This document shows, piece after piece, positions 1-13,770 of a stretch of DNA of 64,000 bases. The position numbers and the translations under genes are program-made. How positions within the stretch are numbered: the first letter of the stretch is position 1; every line of letters starts with the position of its first letter. The DNA lies in assembly GCA_963843275.1 (NCBI GenBank), contig CAWJJM010000012.1:310001-374000 (forward strand). The letters run 5' to 3'. Under the pieces are notes generated by a model that saw nothing but the letters and a program-made list of their open reading frames with translations, had not been told where the DNA came from and searched no databases. The stretch is from CAWJJM01 sp963843275 (lineage in GTDB: Bacteria; Acidobacteriota; Thermoanaerobaculia; Multivoradales; JBCCEF01).

Positions 1-354
1 GACCAGCGCCGCCGAGATGATCGCGAAGGTGCCCTGGTAGGCCATGAAGAGCAGCGCCGGCACGGTGCCGTGGGGCTCGGTGCCGACGCCCGCCAACAGC
101 AGGTGGTCGAAGCCACCCACCCACGGCCCGCCGGGGGCGAAGGCGAGGCTGTACCCGGCCACGGCCCAGGCGACGCCGGCCACGCCGAGCGCCGCGAAGC
201 TCATCATCATCGTGTTCAGGGCGTTCTTCGCCCGCACCAGGCCGCCGTAGAAGAAGGCCAGGGCCGGGGTCATCAGGAGCACCATCGCCGTGGCCACCAG
301 CAGCCACGCGGTGTCCGCGCCGGAGATGAGCGGGCCGCCGTCGAGCGCTTCCAT
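1..354 (-). CDS. amt: Ammonium transporter, N-terminal fragment (cut by window edge)
   Basis: Only the first 118 residues are in the window; the rest lies beyond base 1. The protein begins MEALDGGPLISGADTAWLLV and continues into the TPALAFFYGGLVRAKN signature of Amt/MEP/Rh ammonium channels (about residues 29-44), with further hydrophobic segments after it. These proteins conduct ammonium or ammonia across the inner membrane. The start is set by AGGAGG at 361-366, six bases before the ATG. A sigma-70-type promoter lies upstream at 389-417. No glnK/glnB-like gene is visible on the upstream side; the downstream side is outside the window. Confidence 0.93.
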   Translation of the reverse strand, partial: MEALDGGPLISGADTAWLLVATAMVLLMTPALAFFYGGLVRAKNALNTMMMSFAALGVAGVAWAVAGYSLAFAPGGPWVGGFDHLLLAGVGTEPHGTVPALLFMAYQGTFAIISAALV

Positions 355-388
355 GGATCGCCTCCTCGGGTCGTTGGGGGTCGTAGGA

Positions 389-417
389 AGGCTAGACCAG
401 GAAGTGTGCGGTGTCAA
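389..417 (-). promoter_or_regulatory. Sigma-70-type promoter of amt
   Basis: Read on the minus strand there is a perfect -35 TTGACA (417-412), a 17-base spacer and a -10 TAGCCT (394-389), followed about 35 bases later by the amt start. The same TTGACA-N17-TAGnnT layout occurs before fadL and rpsL in this window. Three TGCAC half-sites lie further upstream at 426-430, 435-439 and 499-503. Confidence 0.6.
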
Positions 418-569
418 GAGAAATGTGCACGAGATGCACGAACCGCTACGCAATCGTCCACAAATCATGTTGCCGACGAGCACAAAGACCGCAGTTGGTG
501 CACTTCATGCAGAAATCCGCGAACGCCGATGCCGCATGGGATGCGGGAGCCGGCGCGGCCCGGCGGGCT

Positions 570-1849
570 TCAGGAGAGCGTGACCAGGGGATCGAGGCCG
601 CCGTTGTGCCAGCGGGCGTCCGGGGTCTGGAGCTCGCCCGGGAGGGCGAAGCGCGACAGCCCGAGCGCGCCGAGGGCGGTGCGCAGCGCGTGCTCGGCCG
701 CCGGCGGGAACCCGGCGACGGCGGCCCCTTGGAGCCGGCCGTGCCAGGGCGCCAGCAGCGCCGGCAGCCGGCGCGGGTCGGCGAGCGGGTGGACGCGCAC
801 GAAGCGCCGCCCGGGGCTCGGCCGGAAGGTGGGGTCCGGATCGACCACCACGGTGCCGGCGGCGGGGGCGAGCGGCGGCCTGTGGAGCCCCTGGAGGTCG
901 GCGAGGTCGCGCTGGTGGCGGACCGCGGCGGTCTCGCCGGGGCCGGCCGGCCCCGGCGGCCAGAGCTCGGCGCGCTCGGCGAGGTGCGCCGCCAGGAGGT
1001 CGGCGAGGGCGGTGGCGTCGCCGGCCGTGTAGACGGCGGCGACCGAGAGGCAGCCGCGTTGGTCGAACAGCGCGACGTCGCGCGCCAGCCCGGCGGCGGC
1101 GCGGCCGGGATCGGCGGCGGCGCCGAGCACGGCGAGGCTGGTCTTCGGGCCGTAGCCGAGGACGCGGCCCGGCGTGCGGCGCTCGAGGTCGGCCAGGGTG
1201 GCCGCGTCGCCGTAGGCCACCACCCGCTCGGCGGCGGCGAGCAACGGCGCCTCGGCGACGGCGGCGCCCCCCGGCCAGGTGGCCGCGGCGAGGGCCGCCG
1301 CGAGGGCCGGCTCGCGCCGTGCGAGGGCGGCCACGAAGGCCGGCGCGAAGCAGGGCTCGGCGCGGGAGCTCTTGAGCAGCACGGGGCGGCGCAGGGCGAG
1401 GGCGGGCAGCAGGGGCTGGACGGCGAGCGCCGGCAGGGTGCCGGGCAGGACGACCAGCAGCGGCCGGCGGGGCCCGGGGGGCGGCGCTCCTCGGCGGCGG
1501 CGAAGACGGCCGCGGCGTGCGGGCCGGCGACGCCGCCGAGAACGGCCTCGAGACCCGCCGCGAGACCCGGCGGCGAGAGGCGCGCGGTGGCGGCCAGCGC
1601 CGGGTCGAGGGCCCGGCGCTCGGGGGACGCCGGGTCGCGGAAGGCCTCGACGGTCTCGCACCAGGCGGCGAGCAGACGGGCCGCGGGGGCGGCGGCGAGG
1701 TCGGCGGCGCCCGCCGCCAGGGCCGCGGCGAGCCGCGCCAGCGCCGCTCCGTCCCAGCGGCCGGCGGCGAGCGTCCGGCCGCCGGCGCGCCGGCGCGAGA
1801 TCGCCGCCGGCGGCGCGGCGGGCGGGGCCGACCAGTCGGCGAGCGCCAT
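570..1849 (-). CDS. LuxC-like acyl-CoA reductase, one frameshift
   Basis: The product resembles the LuxC family, which reduces acyl-CoA or acyl-enzyme to aldehyde with NAD(P)H. The C-terminal two thirds contain FDQRGCLSVAAVYT, matching the DQxxCxS motif around the catalytic cysteine of aldehyde dehydrogenase-like LuxC proteins. The N-terminal part (MALADWSAPP... to about residue 120) is in one frame and the rest, from RRPLLVVLPGTLPAL, is in another. The switch lies in a GC homopolymer at about 1470-1487 and one missing base restores a 426-residue protein. The start lies 13 bases after the luxE-like stop, so the two are probably co-transcribed. No luciferase genes are present, so light production is not implied. 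Confidence 0.75.
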
Positions 1850-1862
1850 CGGCTCCGCCCGT

Positions 1863-2945
1863 CTAGCCGGCCAGCTCCTCGACGGCCAGCGAGCAGCCGC
1901 GGAGCTGAGCCCCGGGCGCCCGCCCGAGCAGGCGCAGGCCGCCCGGCTCGACCCGCCCCAGGTCCTCGGTCAACACGTGGACGGCCGAGCCGAGGTTGGC
2001 GAGGTCGAAGACGGCGATCAGACCGTCGTCTCCGGCCGGCACCTCGGCGAGGGTCTCGGGGTCCACCACCCGTACCCGTACCCAGTGCGGAGCGGCGTAG
2101 AGATCGGGGGGGCCGCCGAGCAGGGTGCGGGTGTAGAGCTGGCTGGTCAGCTCGGTCATGCCGTACTCGCCGACCCGGTCGCCGGGCCCGAGCCCGAGCC
2201 GCGAGCCCAGCGCCGCGGCCAGCCCGCCTCCCTCCACCTCCCGCTCACGCCCCTTGAAACCGCCGGTCTCGAACGCCGCGCTGCCGGGGGGCAGGCGGAA
2301 GCGCAGCCCCAGCCGGTCGAGGGACTCGACGAGGTCGGCGAGCGCGAAGGTGGTGCCGAGGAGCAGGCAGGCGCGTCCGTCGCGTTGCCGTGCGCCGAGC
2401 CAGGAGCGCGCCGCCCGGGCGTCGACGCCGCGGCGCCCGAAGGCGCGCGCGCACCCCTCGCCGCCCCAGCGCGCCAACACGTGGTCGATCATGAAGGCGA
2501 GGCTCGAGTCCGGCGCCTCCTCGCGGTCGGGCACCAGCGACAGCATCGGCGGCCGGTCGCCGCGCGGCAGGCAGAAGGCGGGAAAGGCGGCGTCGATCGT
2601 CGCCCGGTAGAGATCGGGGAACGGGTGCACGTGGACGCTGCGCGCCGCCTCGCCCTCGCGGGTGCCGCTGCTGCGGAAGGTGAGGGCGTCGGCGCCGGCG
2701 GCCGCGCCGGAGAGCGACAGCGACAGCGCCTTGAAGGCGGTGGTCGGCACCGCCGGCACGTCGCGCCAACCGGTCGCCGTGCCGGGCTCCGTGCCGCGCC
2801 GCGCGCACAGCCGGCGCAGCGGCTCGCTGCGCTCGAACTGCCAGGCGAAGGCGTCGAGCGCCAGGCGGTCGAAGTCGTCGCTGGCGGGGGTGGTGAGGAA
2901 GCGGGCGATGCGCCCGGGAAGGTCGTCGCGCGGCGCCGTCGTCAT
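1863..2945 (-). CDS. LuxE-like acyl-protein synthetase
   Basis: This 360-residue protein resembles LuxE acyl-protein synthetases, AMP-forming enzymes that activate a fatty acid and pass it to the LuxC partner. Family features include SLSLSG and TFRSSGTREG in the N-terminal half, ETGGFKGRERE in the middle, and GEYGMTELTSQLY near residue 250, comparable to the adenylate-forming YGxTE motif. It is immediately upstream of the LuxC-like gene, so the pair could reduce an acyl group to an aldehyde for lipid or secondary metabolism. The start chosen is ATG (MTTAPRDDLPG); a GTG lies just before it. It is divergent from smpB across 72 bases. Confidence 0.78.
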   Translation of the reverse strand: MTTAPRDDLPGRIARFLTTPASDDFDRLALDAFAWQFERSEPLRRLCARRGTEPGTATGWRDVPAVPTTAFKALSLSLSGAAAGADALTFRSSGTREGEAARSVHVHPFPDLYRATIDAAFPAFCLPRGDRPPMLSLVPDREEAPDSSLAFMIDHVLARWGGEGCARAFGRRGVDARAARSWLGARQRDGRACLLLGTTFALADLVESLDRLGLRFRLPPGSAAFETGGFKGREREVEGGGLAAALGSRLGLGPGDRVGEYGMTELTSQLYTRTLLGGPPDLYAAPHWVRVRVVDPETLAEVPAGDDGLIAVFDLANLGSAVHVLTEDLGRVEPGGLRLLGRAPGAQLRGCSLAVEELAG

Positions 2946-3003
2946 CACCCCGGGATTGTGGCACAGCGCCGGCGCCCCGGGCGGCCGCGGCGGGGAGTCG
3001 GGA

Positions 3004-3009
3004 TAAGCT
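3004..3009 (+). promoter_or_regulatory. -10 element of smpB, leaderless layout
   Basis: TAAGCT ends eight bases before the smpB ATG at 3018 and there is no Shine-Dalgarno between them. With a normal -10 to start-site distance, transcription would begin at or next to the start codon. No clear -35 hexamer is visible. Confidence 0.45.
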
Positions 3010-3017
3010 GGCCGCCC

Positions 3018-3506
3018 ATGGCGGCGAACGACAAGCGGCCCCGCGGCGGGCCGGCCGAGCGGCGGCTCCTCGCCTCCAACCGCAAGGCGCGCCACGACTA
3101 CGACATCCTGGAGACCTTCGAGGCCGGCGTCGAGCTGAAGGGCACCGAGGTGAAGGCGGCGCGCGCCGGGCGGGTCCAGCTCAAGGACAGCTACGTCGAG
3201 GTGCGGGGCGGCCAGGCCTGGCTGGTCGGCGCCCACATCAGCCCGTACAGCCACGGCAACCGCCAGAACCACGACCCCGAGCGCGACCGCCGCCTGCTGC
3301 TGCACCGCCGCGAGATCGACCGCCTGATGGGCCGCACGATGACCGCCGGCCAGACCGCCGTCCCCCTCGCCGTCGTCCTGGTGGGCAACTGGATCAAGCT
3401 CGAGCTCGCCCTGGCCAAGGGCCGCAAGCTCCACGACAAGCGCCAGGCCGCCAAGGAACGGATCGCCCGCCGCGAGGCCGAAGAGGCCATCGCCGACCGC
3501 GCCTAG
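3018..3506 (+). CDS. smpB: SsrA-binding protein SmpB
   Basis: SmpB binds tmRNA and brings it to stalled ribosomes for trans-translation. The 162-residue protein has the expected core: NRKARHDYDILETFEAGVEL, GTEVKAARAGRVQLKDSY, the ISPYSHGNRQNHDPERDR segment and a basic C-terminal tail (KGRKLHDKRQAAKERIARRE) that enters the decoding centre. Length is normal. The ssrA gene is not in this window. It is monocistronic, with a divergent neighbour upstream and a minus-strand gene downstream. Confidence 0.97.
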   Translation: MAANDKRPRGGPAERRLLASNRKARHDYDILETFEAGVELKGTEVKAARAGRVQLKDSYVEVRGGQAWLVGAHISPYSHGNRQNHDPERDRRLLLHRREIDRLMGRTMTAGQTAVPLAVVLVGNWIKLELALAKGRKLHDKRQAAKERIARREAEEAIADRA

Positions 3507-3656
3507 CGTTCCCCGCCCCGTTCCCGACCGCACGACCGGCGGATTCGGGGGGAGATGCGGGGAGCGCGAGGAAGGCCGACCGCGGCGACCACCGGGTCGC
3601 CGCAGGGAGGCCGGGCGAGCGGCGACGCCCCGGGTCCCCCCGCATCCACCGCGAGG

Positions 3657-4151
3657 TCAGGCGTCGGCGATGGCCGGGCGCGGCCGCCGCTGCAACCGGC
3701 CGCCGGTGTCCTGGATGCGCTCCAGGGCGGTCTGGCCGCCGTAGCGGGCGACCAGGCGGTCGTCCCACTCGTCGGCGATGTCGGCCACCGCGGCGATGGC
3801 GGACAGCAGGCTGCGGGGCTGCAGGTCGCGGCCGAGCAGGGAGTGGGAGAAGAAGACGTCGCGGTCGAGCAGCGAGAAGGCCCCCAGCGGCAGGGCATGG
3901 TTCATCTCGAGGAGCCCGACCAGCAGCTCCTCCTCGACGTCGGCGCCCTGGACGCAGTAGGACATGATGGTCACCACCGCCTCCTTGGGGCCGTAGGCCT
4001 CCACCGAGATCTCGAGCACGGTCGAGCCGTAGCGGACATAGAAGTGCCCGGTCTCCTCGTCGGTGTAGGGATCGTCGAAGAACTCGGGCAGGACCTCCGC
4101 CACCTTCTCGTAGGTCTCCTGGTGCACCTCGTGCTCGAACCGCATCGTCAT
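3657..4151 (-). CDS. YbjN-domain protein
   Basis: This 164-residue soluble protein has the alpha/beta pattern of the YbjN family, which resembles type III secretion chaperones: an N-terminal helix (EVHQETYEKVAEVLPEFF), acidic beta strands (GHFYVRYGSTVLEISVEAYG) and MNHALPLGAFSLLDRDVFF. YbjN-like proteins are poorly understood and have been linked to motility, stress and protein binding. No partner gene is adjacent. The start ATG follows a GGAGAGG-type ribosome site on the minus strand. The specific function is unknown. Confidence 0.7.
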   Translation of the reverse strand: MTMRFEHEVHQETYEKVAEVLPEFFDDPYTDEETGHFYVRYGSTVLEISVEAYGPKEAVVTIMSYCVQGADVEEELLVGLLEMNHALPLGAFSLLDRDVFFSHSLLGRDLQPRSLLSAIAAVADIADEWDDRLVARYGGQTALERIQDTGGRLQRRPRPAIADA

Positions 4152-4261
4152 CTGGGGGCCTCTCCTCCTCGCCGCTACTCTAGCAGCCCTGCGGCCGGCG
4201 CGCGCCGGTCCGGTCGGGCCGGAAGCGTCGCGGCGGCGGGCGATCCGGCGGTCAGCGTCCG

Positions 4262-4290
4262 TTGACAGGACCCCCCGCTTCCACTAGTGT
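4262..4290 (+). promoter_or_regulatory. Sigma-70-type promoter of the fadL-like gene
   Basis: TTGACA at 4262-4267, a 17-base spacer and TAGTGT at 4285-4290. The predicted transcript has a leader of about 110 bases before the ATG at 4407. The layout matches the promoters before amt and rpsL. Confidence 0.6.
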
Positions 4291-4406
4291 CGACACGGTT
4301 TCGTTCGTTGTCGCATGTGAGTCGGAGCCGGGGATCCTCCGGTTCCAGAGTCGATCGTGAAATCGACCTTCCCCGTCACCGCAATCCAATCTGGAGGAGT
4401 CTCGGG

Positions 4407-5711
4407 ATGCGCAGGAACGTGAGTCACATCGCCCCCGCCCTGGCGCTGGTCGTCGCCGCCCTCGCGGCCGCGCCGGCCTTCGGCGCCGGCTTCTCGATCT
4501 TCGAGCAGGGCGCCAAGGCCATGGGCATGGCCGGCGCCTTCACCGCCCAGGCCGACGACCCCTCGGCGCTGTTCCACAACGCGGCAGGCATCGCCTTCCA
4601 GCACGAGCGCGACTTCGCGGTCGGCTTCACCTGGATCCGCAGCCTCAACGCGGACTTCGAGGGGGCGGACCCCTTCCCCGGCGCCGGCTACAAGGCCGAG
4701 CAGGAGACGCTGTCGGAGTTCCCGCCGCACGCCTACTGGGTGCAGCCGATCAACCCGCGCTGGACCTTCGGTCTCGGCGTCAACACGCCCTTCGGCCTCA
4801 CCACCGAGTGGAAGGACCCCAACGGCTTCCGCGGCCGCTTCCTGAGCCAGAAGGCCTCGCTGACCGCGCTCGACGTCAATCCGACGATCGGCTGGGAGGT
4901 GACGCCGGACTTCGGCCTGGCGCTCGGCGTCATCGGGCGCTACGCGACCGTCGAGCTCAAGCGTCACGTGGCCCAGGTCAACCCCTTCACCCAGACCGCG
5001 GCCGACATCGCCACCCTCACCCTCGACAGCGGCTTCGACAACGACGGCTACGGCTGGAACGTCGGCCTGCTGCACAAGGTCAACCCCTACTTCTCGTGGG
5101 GCCTCTCCTACCGCAGCGCGATCACCGTCGACTTCTCGGGCGACGCCGAGCTGGAGCAGAACCTCACCGGCACGCCGTTCGACCAACTGGTGGCGGCGGG
5201 CCTGCCGTTCAACACCAAGTTCCCGGTCGAGACGTCGATCGACTTCCCGGACGAGGCGAGCCTCGGCTTCGCCCTCGGCGTGAGCGACGCCGCCCTGGTC
5301 GAGCTCGACATCAACTGGACGGGGTGGTCCTCGTTCCAGGACCTCGCGATCGACTTCCCCAAGGGCCAGCTGCCCAGCACCAGCCTGCACGAGGGCTACG
5401 ACGACGCGATGAACTACCGCCTCGGGCTGCGTTGGGGCGCGCCGGCCAGCCAGTGGCGGTTCGGCGTGGTCTACGACGAGACGCCGCAGCCCGAGGAGTC
5501 GGTCTCGCCGCTGCTGCCCGACGCCAACCGCATCGGCTACACGGTCGGTTACGGGCGCGAGGGCGGCGCCGTGGACTGGGACGTGGCCGTGATGTACCTG
5601 ACCTTCGATGAGCGCTCCCGCGCCAAGAACTTCCCCAGCGAGCCCGCGGGCACGTTCTTCGGCACCTACAACACCGAGGCCTTCCTGCTCGGCCTGACCC
5701 TCGGCTTCTAG
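4407..5711 (+). CDS. Outer-membrane FadL/OmpP1/TodX-family transporter
   Basis: This is a 434-residue beta-barrel of the FadL family, which carries long-chain fatty acids or other hydrophobic compounds across the outer membrane. A signal peptide ([20 protein letters not shown], cleavage near AFGA-GF) is followed by [20 protein letters not shown] and the [16 protein letters not shown] signature near the mature N-terminus, typical of FadL hatch domains. Alternating amphipathic strands follow and the protein ends LLGLTLGF, a barrel-type terminus with a final aromatic residue. ATG 4407 is preceded by GGAGGAG at 4393-4399. An SGNH esterase follows after 12 bases, suggesting an operon handling lipids or esters. 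Confidence 0.92.
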   Translation: MRRNVSHIAPALALVVAALAAAPAFGAGFSIFEQGAKAMGMAGAFTAQADDPSALFHNAAGIAFQHERDFAVGFTWIRSLNADFEGADPFPGAGYKAEQETLSEFPPHAYWVQPINPRWTFGLGVNTPFGLTTEWKDPNGFRGRFLSQKASLTALDVNPTIGWEVTPDFGLALGVIGRYATVELKRHVAQVNPFTQTAADIATLTLDSGFDNDGYGWNVGLLHKVNPYFSWGLSYRSAITVDFSGDAELEQNLTGTPFDQLVAAGLPFNTKFPVETSIDFPDEASLGFALGVSDAALVELDINWTGWSSFQDLAIDFPKGQLPSTSLHEGYDDAMNYRLGLRWGAPASQWRFGVVYDETPQPEESVSPLLPDANRIGYTVGYGREGGAVDWDVAVMYLTFDERSRAKNFPSEPAGTFFGTYNTEAFLLGLTLGF

Positions 5712-5723
5712 GGAGAACCGGCG

Positions 5724-7180
5724 ATGACCCTGAAGAACGTTCCCTGATCCTCGTCGCCGCCGTGCTGCTCGCGGCGGCCGCCACCCTGCCCGCCGCAGGG
5801 CAGGACTTCACCCGCTACGTGTCGCTGGGCGACAGCCTGGCCTCCGGCTACCTCAACGGCGGCCTGATGATCAACCCGCAGGAGCGCAGCACCCCGGCCC
5901 TGCTGGCGCGCCAGTTCGCCGTCGCCCTCGGCCTCACGGGCGGCCTCGACTTCCAGCAGCCGCTGATCAGCGAGCCCGGCATCCCGCCGCTGCTGGCGCT
6001 GACCGGGTTCAGCAACGGCAGCCCGATCATCGTGCCGCGCTCGAACCAGCCCGGCGCACCGGTCAACCTCAACCTGCCGCGCCCCTACAACAACCTGGCG
6101 GTGCCGGGCTTCGACGTCCACGACTCGGTGGCCACGGTCACCGGCAACGCCCTGATCGACATCGTGCTGCGCGGTCTCGGCACCCAGCTCCAGCAGGCGA
6201 TGGCGCTGCAGCCGACCTTCGCCACCGTGTGGCTGGGCAACAACGACGTCCTCGGCGCCGCCACCAGCGGCATCGTGATCGACGGCGTCACCCTCACCCG
6301 GTTCGACGATTTCCGCCACGACCTCGACACGGTCGTCGGGGCGCTGAAGTCGCTCGGCACCGACCTGGCGATCGCCAACATCCCCGACGTCACCGCACTG
6401 CCCTACGTCAACACGGTGCCGCCGGTGGTGGTGAACCCCGCGACCCGGCAGCCGGTGCTGGTCAACGGCGCGCCGGTGCCGCTGATCGGTCCCGACGGGC
6501 TCCTCACCGCCAACGACCGCGTGCTGCTGACGGCGAGCGCTCTGCTGGCCCAGGGGATCGGCATTCCGGCCGCGTTGGGCGGCACGAACCAGCCGCTGCC
6601 CGACAGCGCCGTCCTGTCGGCGGCCGAGGTCGCCACGATCCAGGAGCGGACGCGGCAGTTCAACGCCTACATCGAGCTCGTCGCGTCCGACAACGACGCG
6701 GCGCTGGTCGACGTCAACGGCTTCTTCAACAGCGTCGCGCAGCACGGCTACCTCGCGGGCGGCAACATCGTCTACACCACCGACTTTCTCACCGGTGGCC
6801 TGTTCGGCTACGACGGCGTGCATCCGACGCCGATGGGGTACGCCCTGGCGGCCAACCTCTTCATCGACTCGATCAACGCCCACTTCGGCACCACCGTGCC
6901 GCACGTCGACCTGACGCCCTTCATCTTCGGGCCCGACGGCTCGGCCGGGATGAGCATCGAGCTGCCCGGTCTCGGCAACGGCAGCCCGATCTTCAGCGCC
7001 GCCGCCGCCGAGTCGCTGCGCCTGTCGCTGCGGGTGCCGACGACGGCGGAGCTCGAGCGCATCAAGCAGCGCCGTCAGAACCGTGACGGCGGGGACGGCG
7101 GTGGCATCGTGCTGCGCCTCGGCCCCGCGCCGCAGGCCCCGGCGACCCCCGGGCTGCGGCTGGGCGGGCACGGCCGCTAG
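5724..7180 (+). CDS. Secreted SGNH/GDSL-family esterase, probable frameshift in signal peptide
   Basis: The mature protein has the SGNH hydrolase blocks: [11 protein letters not shown] (nucleophile Ser), WLGNNDVLG (Asn block) and [13 protein letters not shown] (Asp/His). It is probably an exported lipase or esterase. ATG 5724 follows GGGAG and encodes MTLKNVP, but that frame stops at once. The hydrophobic [20 protein letters not shown] signal sequence is in the next frame, and one missing base at about 5741-5744 joins them (485 residues). GTG 5762 is an alternative start with a shorter signal. It lies 12 bases after the FadL-like gene and ends just before a strong terminator. The C-terminal ~120 residues are unassigned. 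Confidence 0.82.
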
Positions 7181-7235
7181 CACGTCGTCCACCGTCCGGG
7201 CGGGCGCGGCCGGCGCGGCGCGCCCGCGGGATCCT

Positions 7236-7278
7236 CCGGCGGGAGCCCGGAATTTTCCGGCTCCCGCCGGTTCTTTTT
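7236..7278 (+). terminator. Rho-independent terminator after the esterase gene
   Basis: A GC-rich inverted repeat (7236-7250 with 7257-7270, arms CCGGCGGGAGCCCGG and CCGGCTCCCGCCGG, AT-rich loop) is followed directly by TTCTTTTT at 7271-7278. It lies between the esterase stop and uvrA. Confidence 0.85.
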
Positions 7279-7292
7279 GACAAGGCCTGATC

Positions 7293-10143
<2,851 letters not shown>

Positions 10144-10217
10144 GCACCCGCCGGCGCCGCCGCCCGCCCGCGCCGGGCGCACCTCGCGCCGGCGGCCCCT
10201 GTTGAGTTAAGATCACG

Positions 10218-10238
10218 CTTGAACAGATCCGGTTCAAG
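10218..10238. promoter_or_regulatory. Inverted repeat before the amidase gene
   Basis: A perfect CTTGAAC / GTTCAAG repeat (10218-10224 and 10232-10238, 7-base centre) sits between a possible -10 TAAGAT (10207-10212) and the start codon. It overlaps the predicted transcription start, so it could be a repressor operator or a 5' hairpin. Confidence 0.45.
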
Positions 10239-10243
10239 TGCCG

Positions 10244-12010
10244 ATGATCGTGAAGAAAACCCGCTGGCCGGCCACCGCCCTGCTGGTGCTCGTGGCGCTC
10301 GCCGCGCCGGCCGTCCGGGCGGCGCCGCTGCGGCGTGTCCAGCTCGGCCCGGGCCTGCGCGCCGCCGCCGACGGCGGTGCGCTCTACCTCGAGGTCCAGC
10401 CGCAGCGTGGCGAGGGCCTGCTGGGGCTGGCGCGGCGTACCACCGGCGACGGCCGCGCGGCGGCCGAGATCGCCCAGGCCAACGGCGGCACCGCGCGCCT
10501 GCGCACCGGAGCGTGGTACCGGGTGCCGTTCCCCCGGCTCACCGCCGACCTGGCGGCGCGGGTCGCCAGCGCGATCTTCCGCGACGACTGCCTGGGCCCG
10601 GAGGGCTGGGTGCACCGCGTCGACGGCGCCGACGCCGCTTCCGGGTCGAGCCTCTGGCAGGTGGCCGAGTGGTTCACCGGCGACGGCCAGAACTTCGCCG
10701 CGTTGCGGGCCTTCAACCAGATGGAGGACGAGGCGCTGCGGCGCGACGACCGTCTGGTGGTGCCGGCCGCGCTGCTGAGCGCGCCCTACCGCCAGCGCGG
10801 CCGCGCCTGCCCGGAGGGGACCGGTGCCGGCGGCGAGCTGACCTACGAGCGGGACGCCGGCGGCGAGGCCTACGCCGTCTACCGGCTCAAGGCCGGCGAG
10901 GCGCTCTACTCCAGCGTGGTGGTGCGCTTCACCGGCCTGACCACCGCCGCCGACGTCAACGCCCTGGCGGGCGAGATCGCCGAGCTCAACGACATCCGCG
11001 ACGTCACCGACATCCCCACCGGCCGGCGCCTGCGCATCCCCTTCGCCGCCCTGCTGCCCGAGTATCTGCCGCCGGACCATCCGCGGCGTCTGGCCTACGA
11101 GCGCGACCTCGCCGCCACCGCGGGCTACCAGAACCCGGTGATGGCGCGCGACCTGGGGGGGATCACGGTGATCCTCGACGCCGGCCACGGCGGCCACGAT
11201 CCCGGCAACACCAGCGGCTCGCTGTGGGAGAGCGTCTACGTCTACGACATCATGTTGCGCGTCCGGCAGTTGCTGGAGACCCGGACCGCCGCGACGGTCG
11301 TGCCCACGACCCGCGACGGCGATCGCGACCGGCCGCTCGACCGCGACGTGCTGCCGCTGTCGCGGGGCCACGCCGTGCTGACCTCGCCGCCCTACCCGAT
11401 CGAGGACTCGGTGACCGGCGTGCACCTGCGCTGGTACCTGGCCAACGCGGTGCTGGCCCACGCCACGCACGGCGGCGGCGACGCCAACAAGACCGTCTTC
11501 CTGTCGCTGCACATCGACTCTCTCCACCCCTCGTTGCGCGGGGCGATGGCCTACGTGGCGTCGGCGAGCCTGTCGGCGGGCCGCTACGGCAAGCAGGGGC
11601 CGGTGTTCGCGGCGCGCCGTGAGGTGCGGGAGAACCCGCAGGTGGAGCTGACGCTGGAACAGCGCCGGGCCAGCGAGGGCCTGTCGCGCGAGCTGGCCTC
11701 GGACCTGCTCGACGCCTTCCGCCGGCGCGGCCTGGCGGTCTACCCGGAGAAGCCGGTGCGGGACCAGATCATCCGCCACCGGCGGCCGCCGTTCGTGCCG
11801 GCGGTGCTGCGCTACAACGAGGTGCCGGCCAAGGTCCTGCTGGAGATCTGCAACCTCAACAACCCCGAGGACCGCGCCCTGCTGCAGACGCGCGACTTCC
11901 GCCAGCAGGTGGCCGAGGCGGTGGCCGAGGCGATCGTCCGCTACTACGGCACCGGGGCGGCGCCGCAACCGCCGGCCACCGTCGTCGCGGCGGCGGCCGC
12001 CGCCCGCTAG
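10244..12010 (+). CDS. Exported N-acetylmuramoyl-L-alanine amidase with LysM-like N-terminal regions
   Basis: This is a zinc amidase of the Amidase_3 family that cleaves the lactyl-amide bond of peptidoglycan. A signal peptide (MIVKKTRWPATALLVLVALA, cleavage near VRA-AP) precedes two regions (~residues 35-190) with LysM-like spacing, such as SLWQVAEWFTGDGQNFAALR. The catalytic domain (~residues 300-575) starts at ITVILDAGHGGHDPGNTSG. It carries the expected zinc ligands: His of DAGHGG, Glu of SLWESVYVYD and His of LSLHIDS. The catalytic Glu lies in VLLEICNLNN. GTG 10238 is an alternative start six bases upstream. It is large for an amidase because of the N-terminal wall-binding part. Confidence 0.9.
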   Translation: MIVKKTRWPATALLVLVALAAPAVRAAPLRRVQLGPGLRAAADGGALYLEVQPQRGEGLLGLARRTTGDGRAAAEIAQANGGTARLRTGAWYRVPFPRLTADLAARVASAIFRDDCLGPEGWVHRVDGADAASGSSLWQVAEWFTGDGQNFAALRAFNQMEDEALRRDDRLVVPAALLSAPYRQRGRACPEGTGAGGELTYERDAGGEAYAVYRLKAGEALYSSVVVRFTGLTTAADVNALAGEIAELNDIRDVTDIPTGRRLRIPFAALLPEYLPPDHPRRLAYERDLAATAGYQNPVMARDLGGITVILDAGHGGHDPGNTSGSLWESVYVYDIMLRVRQLLETRTAATVVPTTRDGDRDRPLDRDVLPLSRGHAVLTSPPYPIEDSVTGVHLRWYLANAVLAHATHGGGDANKTVFLSLHIDSLHPSLRGAMAYVASASLSAGRYGKQGPVFAARREVRENPQVELTLEQRRASEGLSRELASDLLDAFRRRGLAVYPEKPVRDQIIRHRRPPFVPAVLRYNEVPAKVLLEICNLNNPEDRALLQTRDFRQQVAEAVAEAIVRYYGTGAAPQPPATVVAAAAAAR

Positions 12011-12168
12011 GGGGCGGAGCGGGCCGCGGGCGCCGCCCGCCGCTGAAGCACCGGCGGCGGAAGGGGGTGCGGCGGGGCTTTGTTCTGGCGTCGGGAGCCG
12101 CGCGGCAACCCGCGCCGCCGCCGCCCGTATGGAGCACTGGGAGGCCCACCGCCGGAGCCGACGCGACC

Positions 12169-13641
<1,473 letters not shown>

Positions 13642-13687
13642 CGTCCGGGCCTGCGGCGCCGCGGTCCCCGGGACATTTTGGCGCGCC

Positions 13688-13704
13688 CGCGACAATCTGT
13701 CCCG
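13688..13704. promoter_or_regulatory. Imperfect upstream activator site
   Basis: CGCGACAA-T-CTGTCCCG is an imperfect copy of the perfect palindrome at 13771-13787, about 200 bases upstream of the sigma-54-type promoter. A reversed half-site, GGGACA, lies at 13670-13675. Confidence 0.4.
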
Positions 13705-13770
13705 AATCGACCCCTTCCCGGGGCGGAACACCGCATCGCGCCGGGGGCAGCGGCCGATTCCGCGATGATC

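Noticed and set aside
570..2945. Bioluminescence operon
   Set aside because: Only luxC- and luxE-like genes are present; no luciferase or acyl-transferase gene is nearby.
411..3506. A 1031-codon plus-strand open frame
   Set aside because: Antisense to the LuxC and LuxE-like genes; only its last 162 codons (SmpB) are real.
7277..7282. TTGACA as a uvrA -35 box
   Set aside because: It is ten bases from the ATG and forms the tail of the terminator T run; there is no room for a -10.
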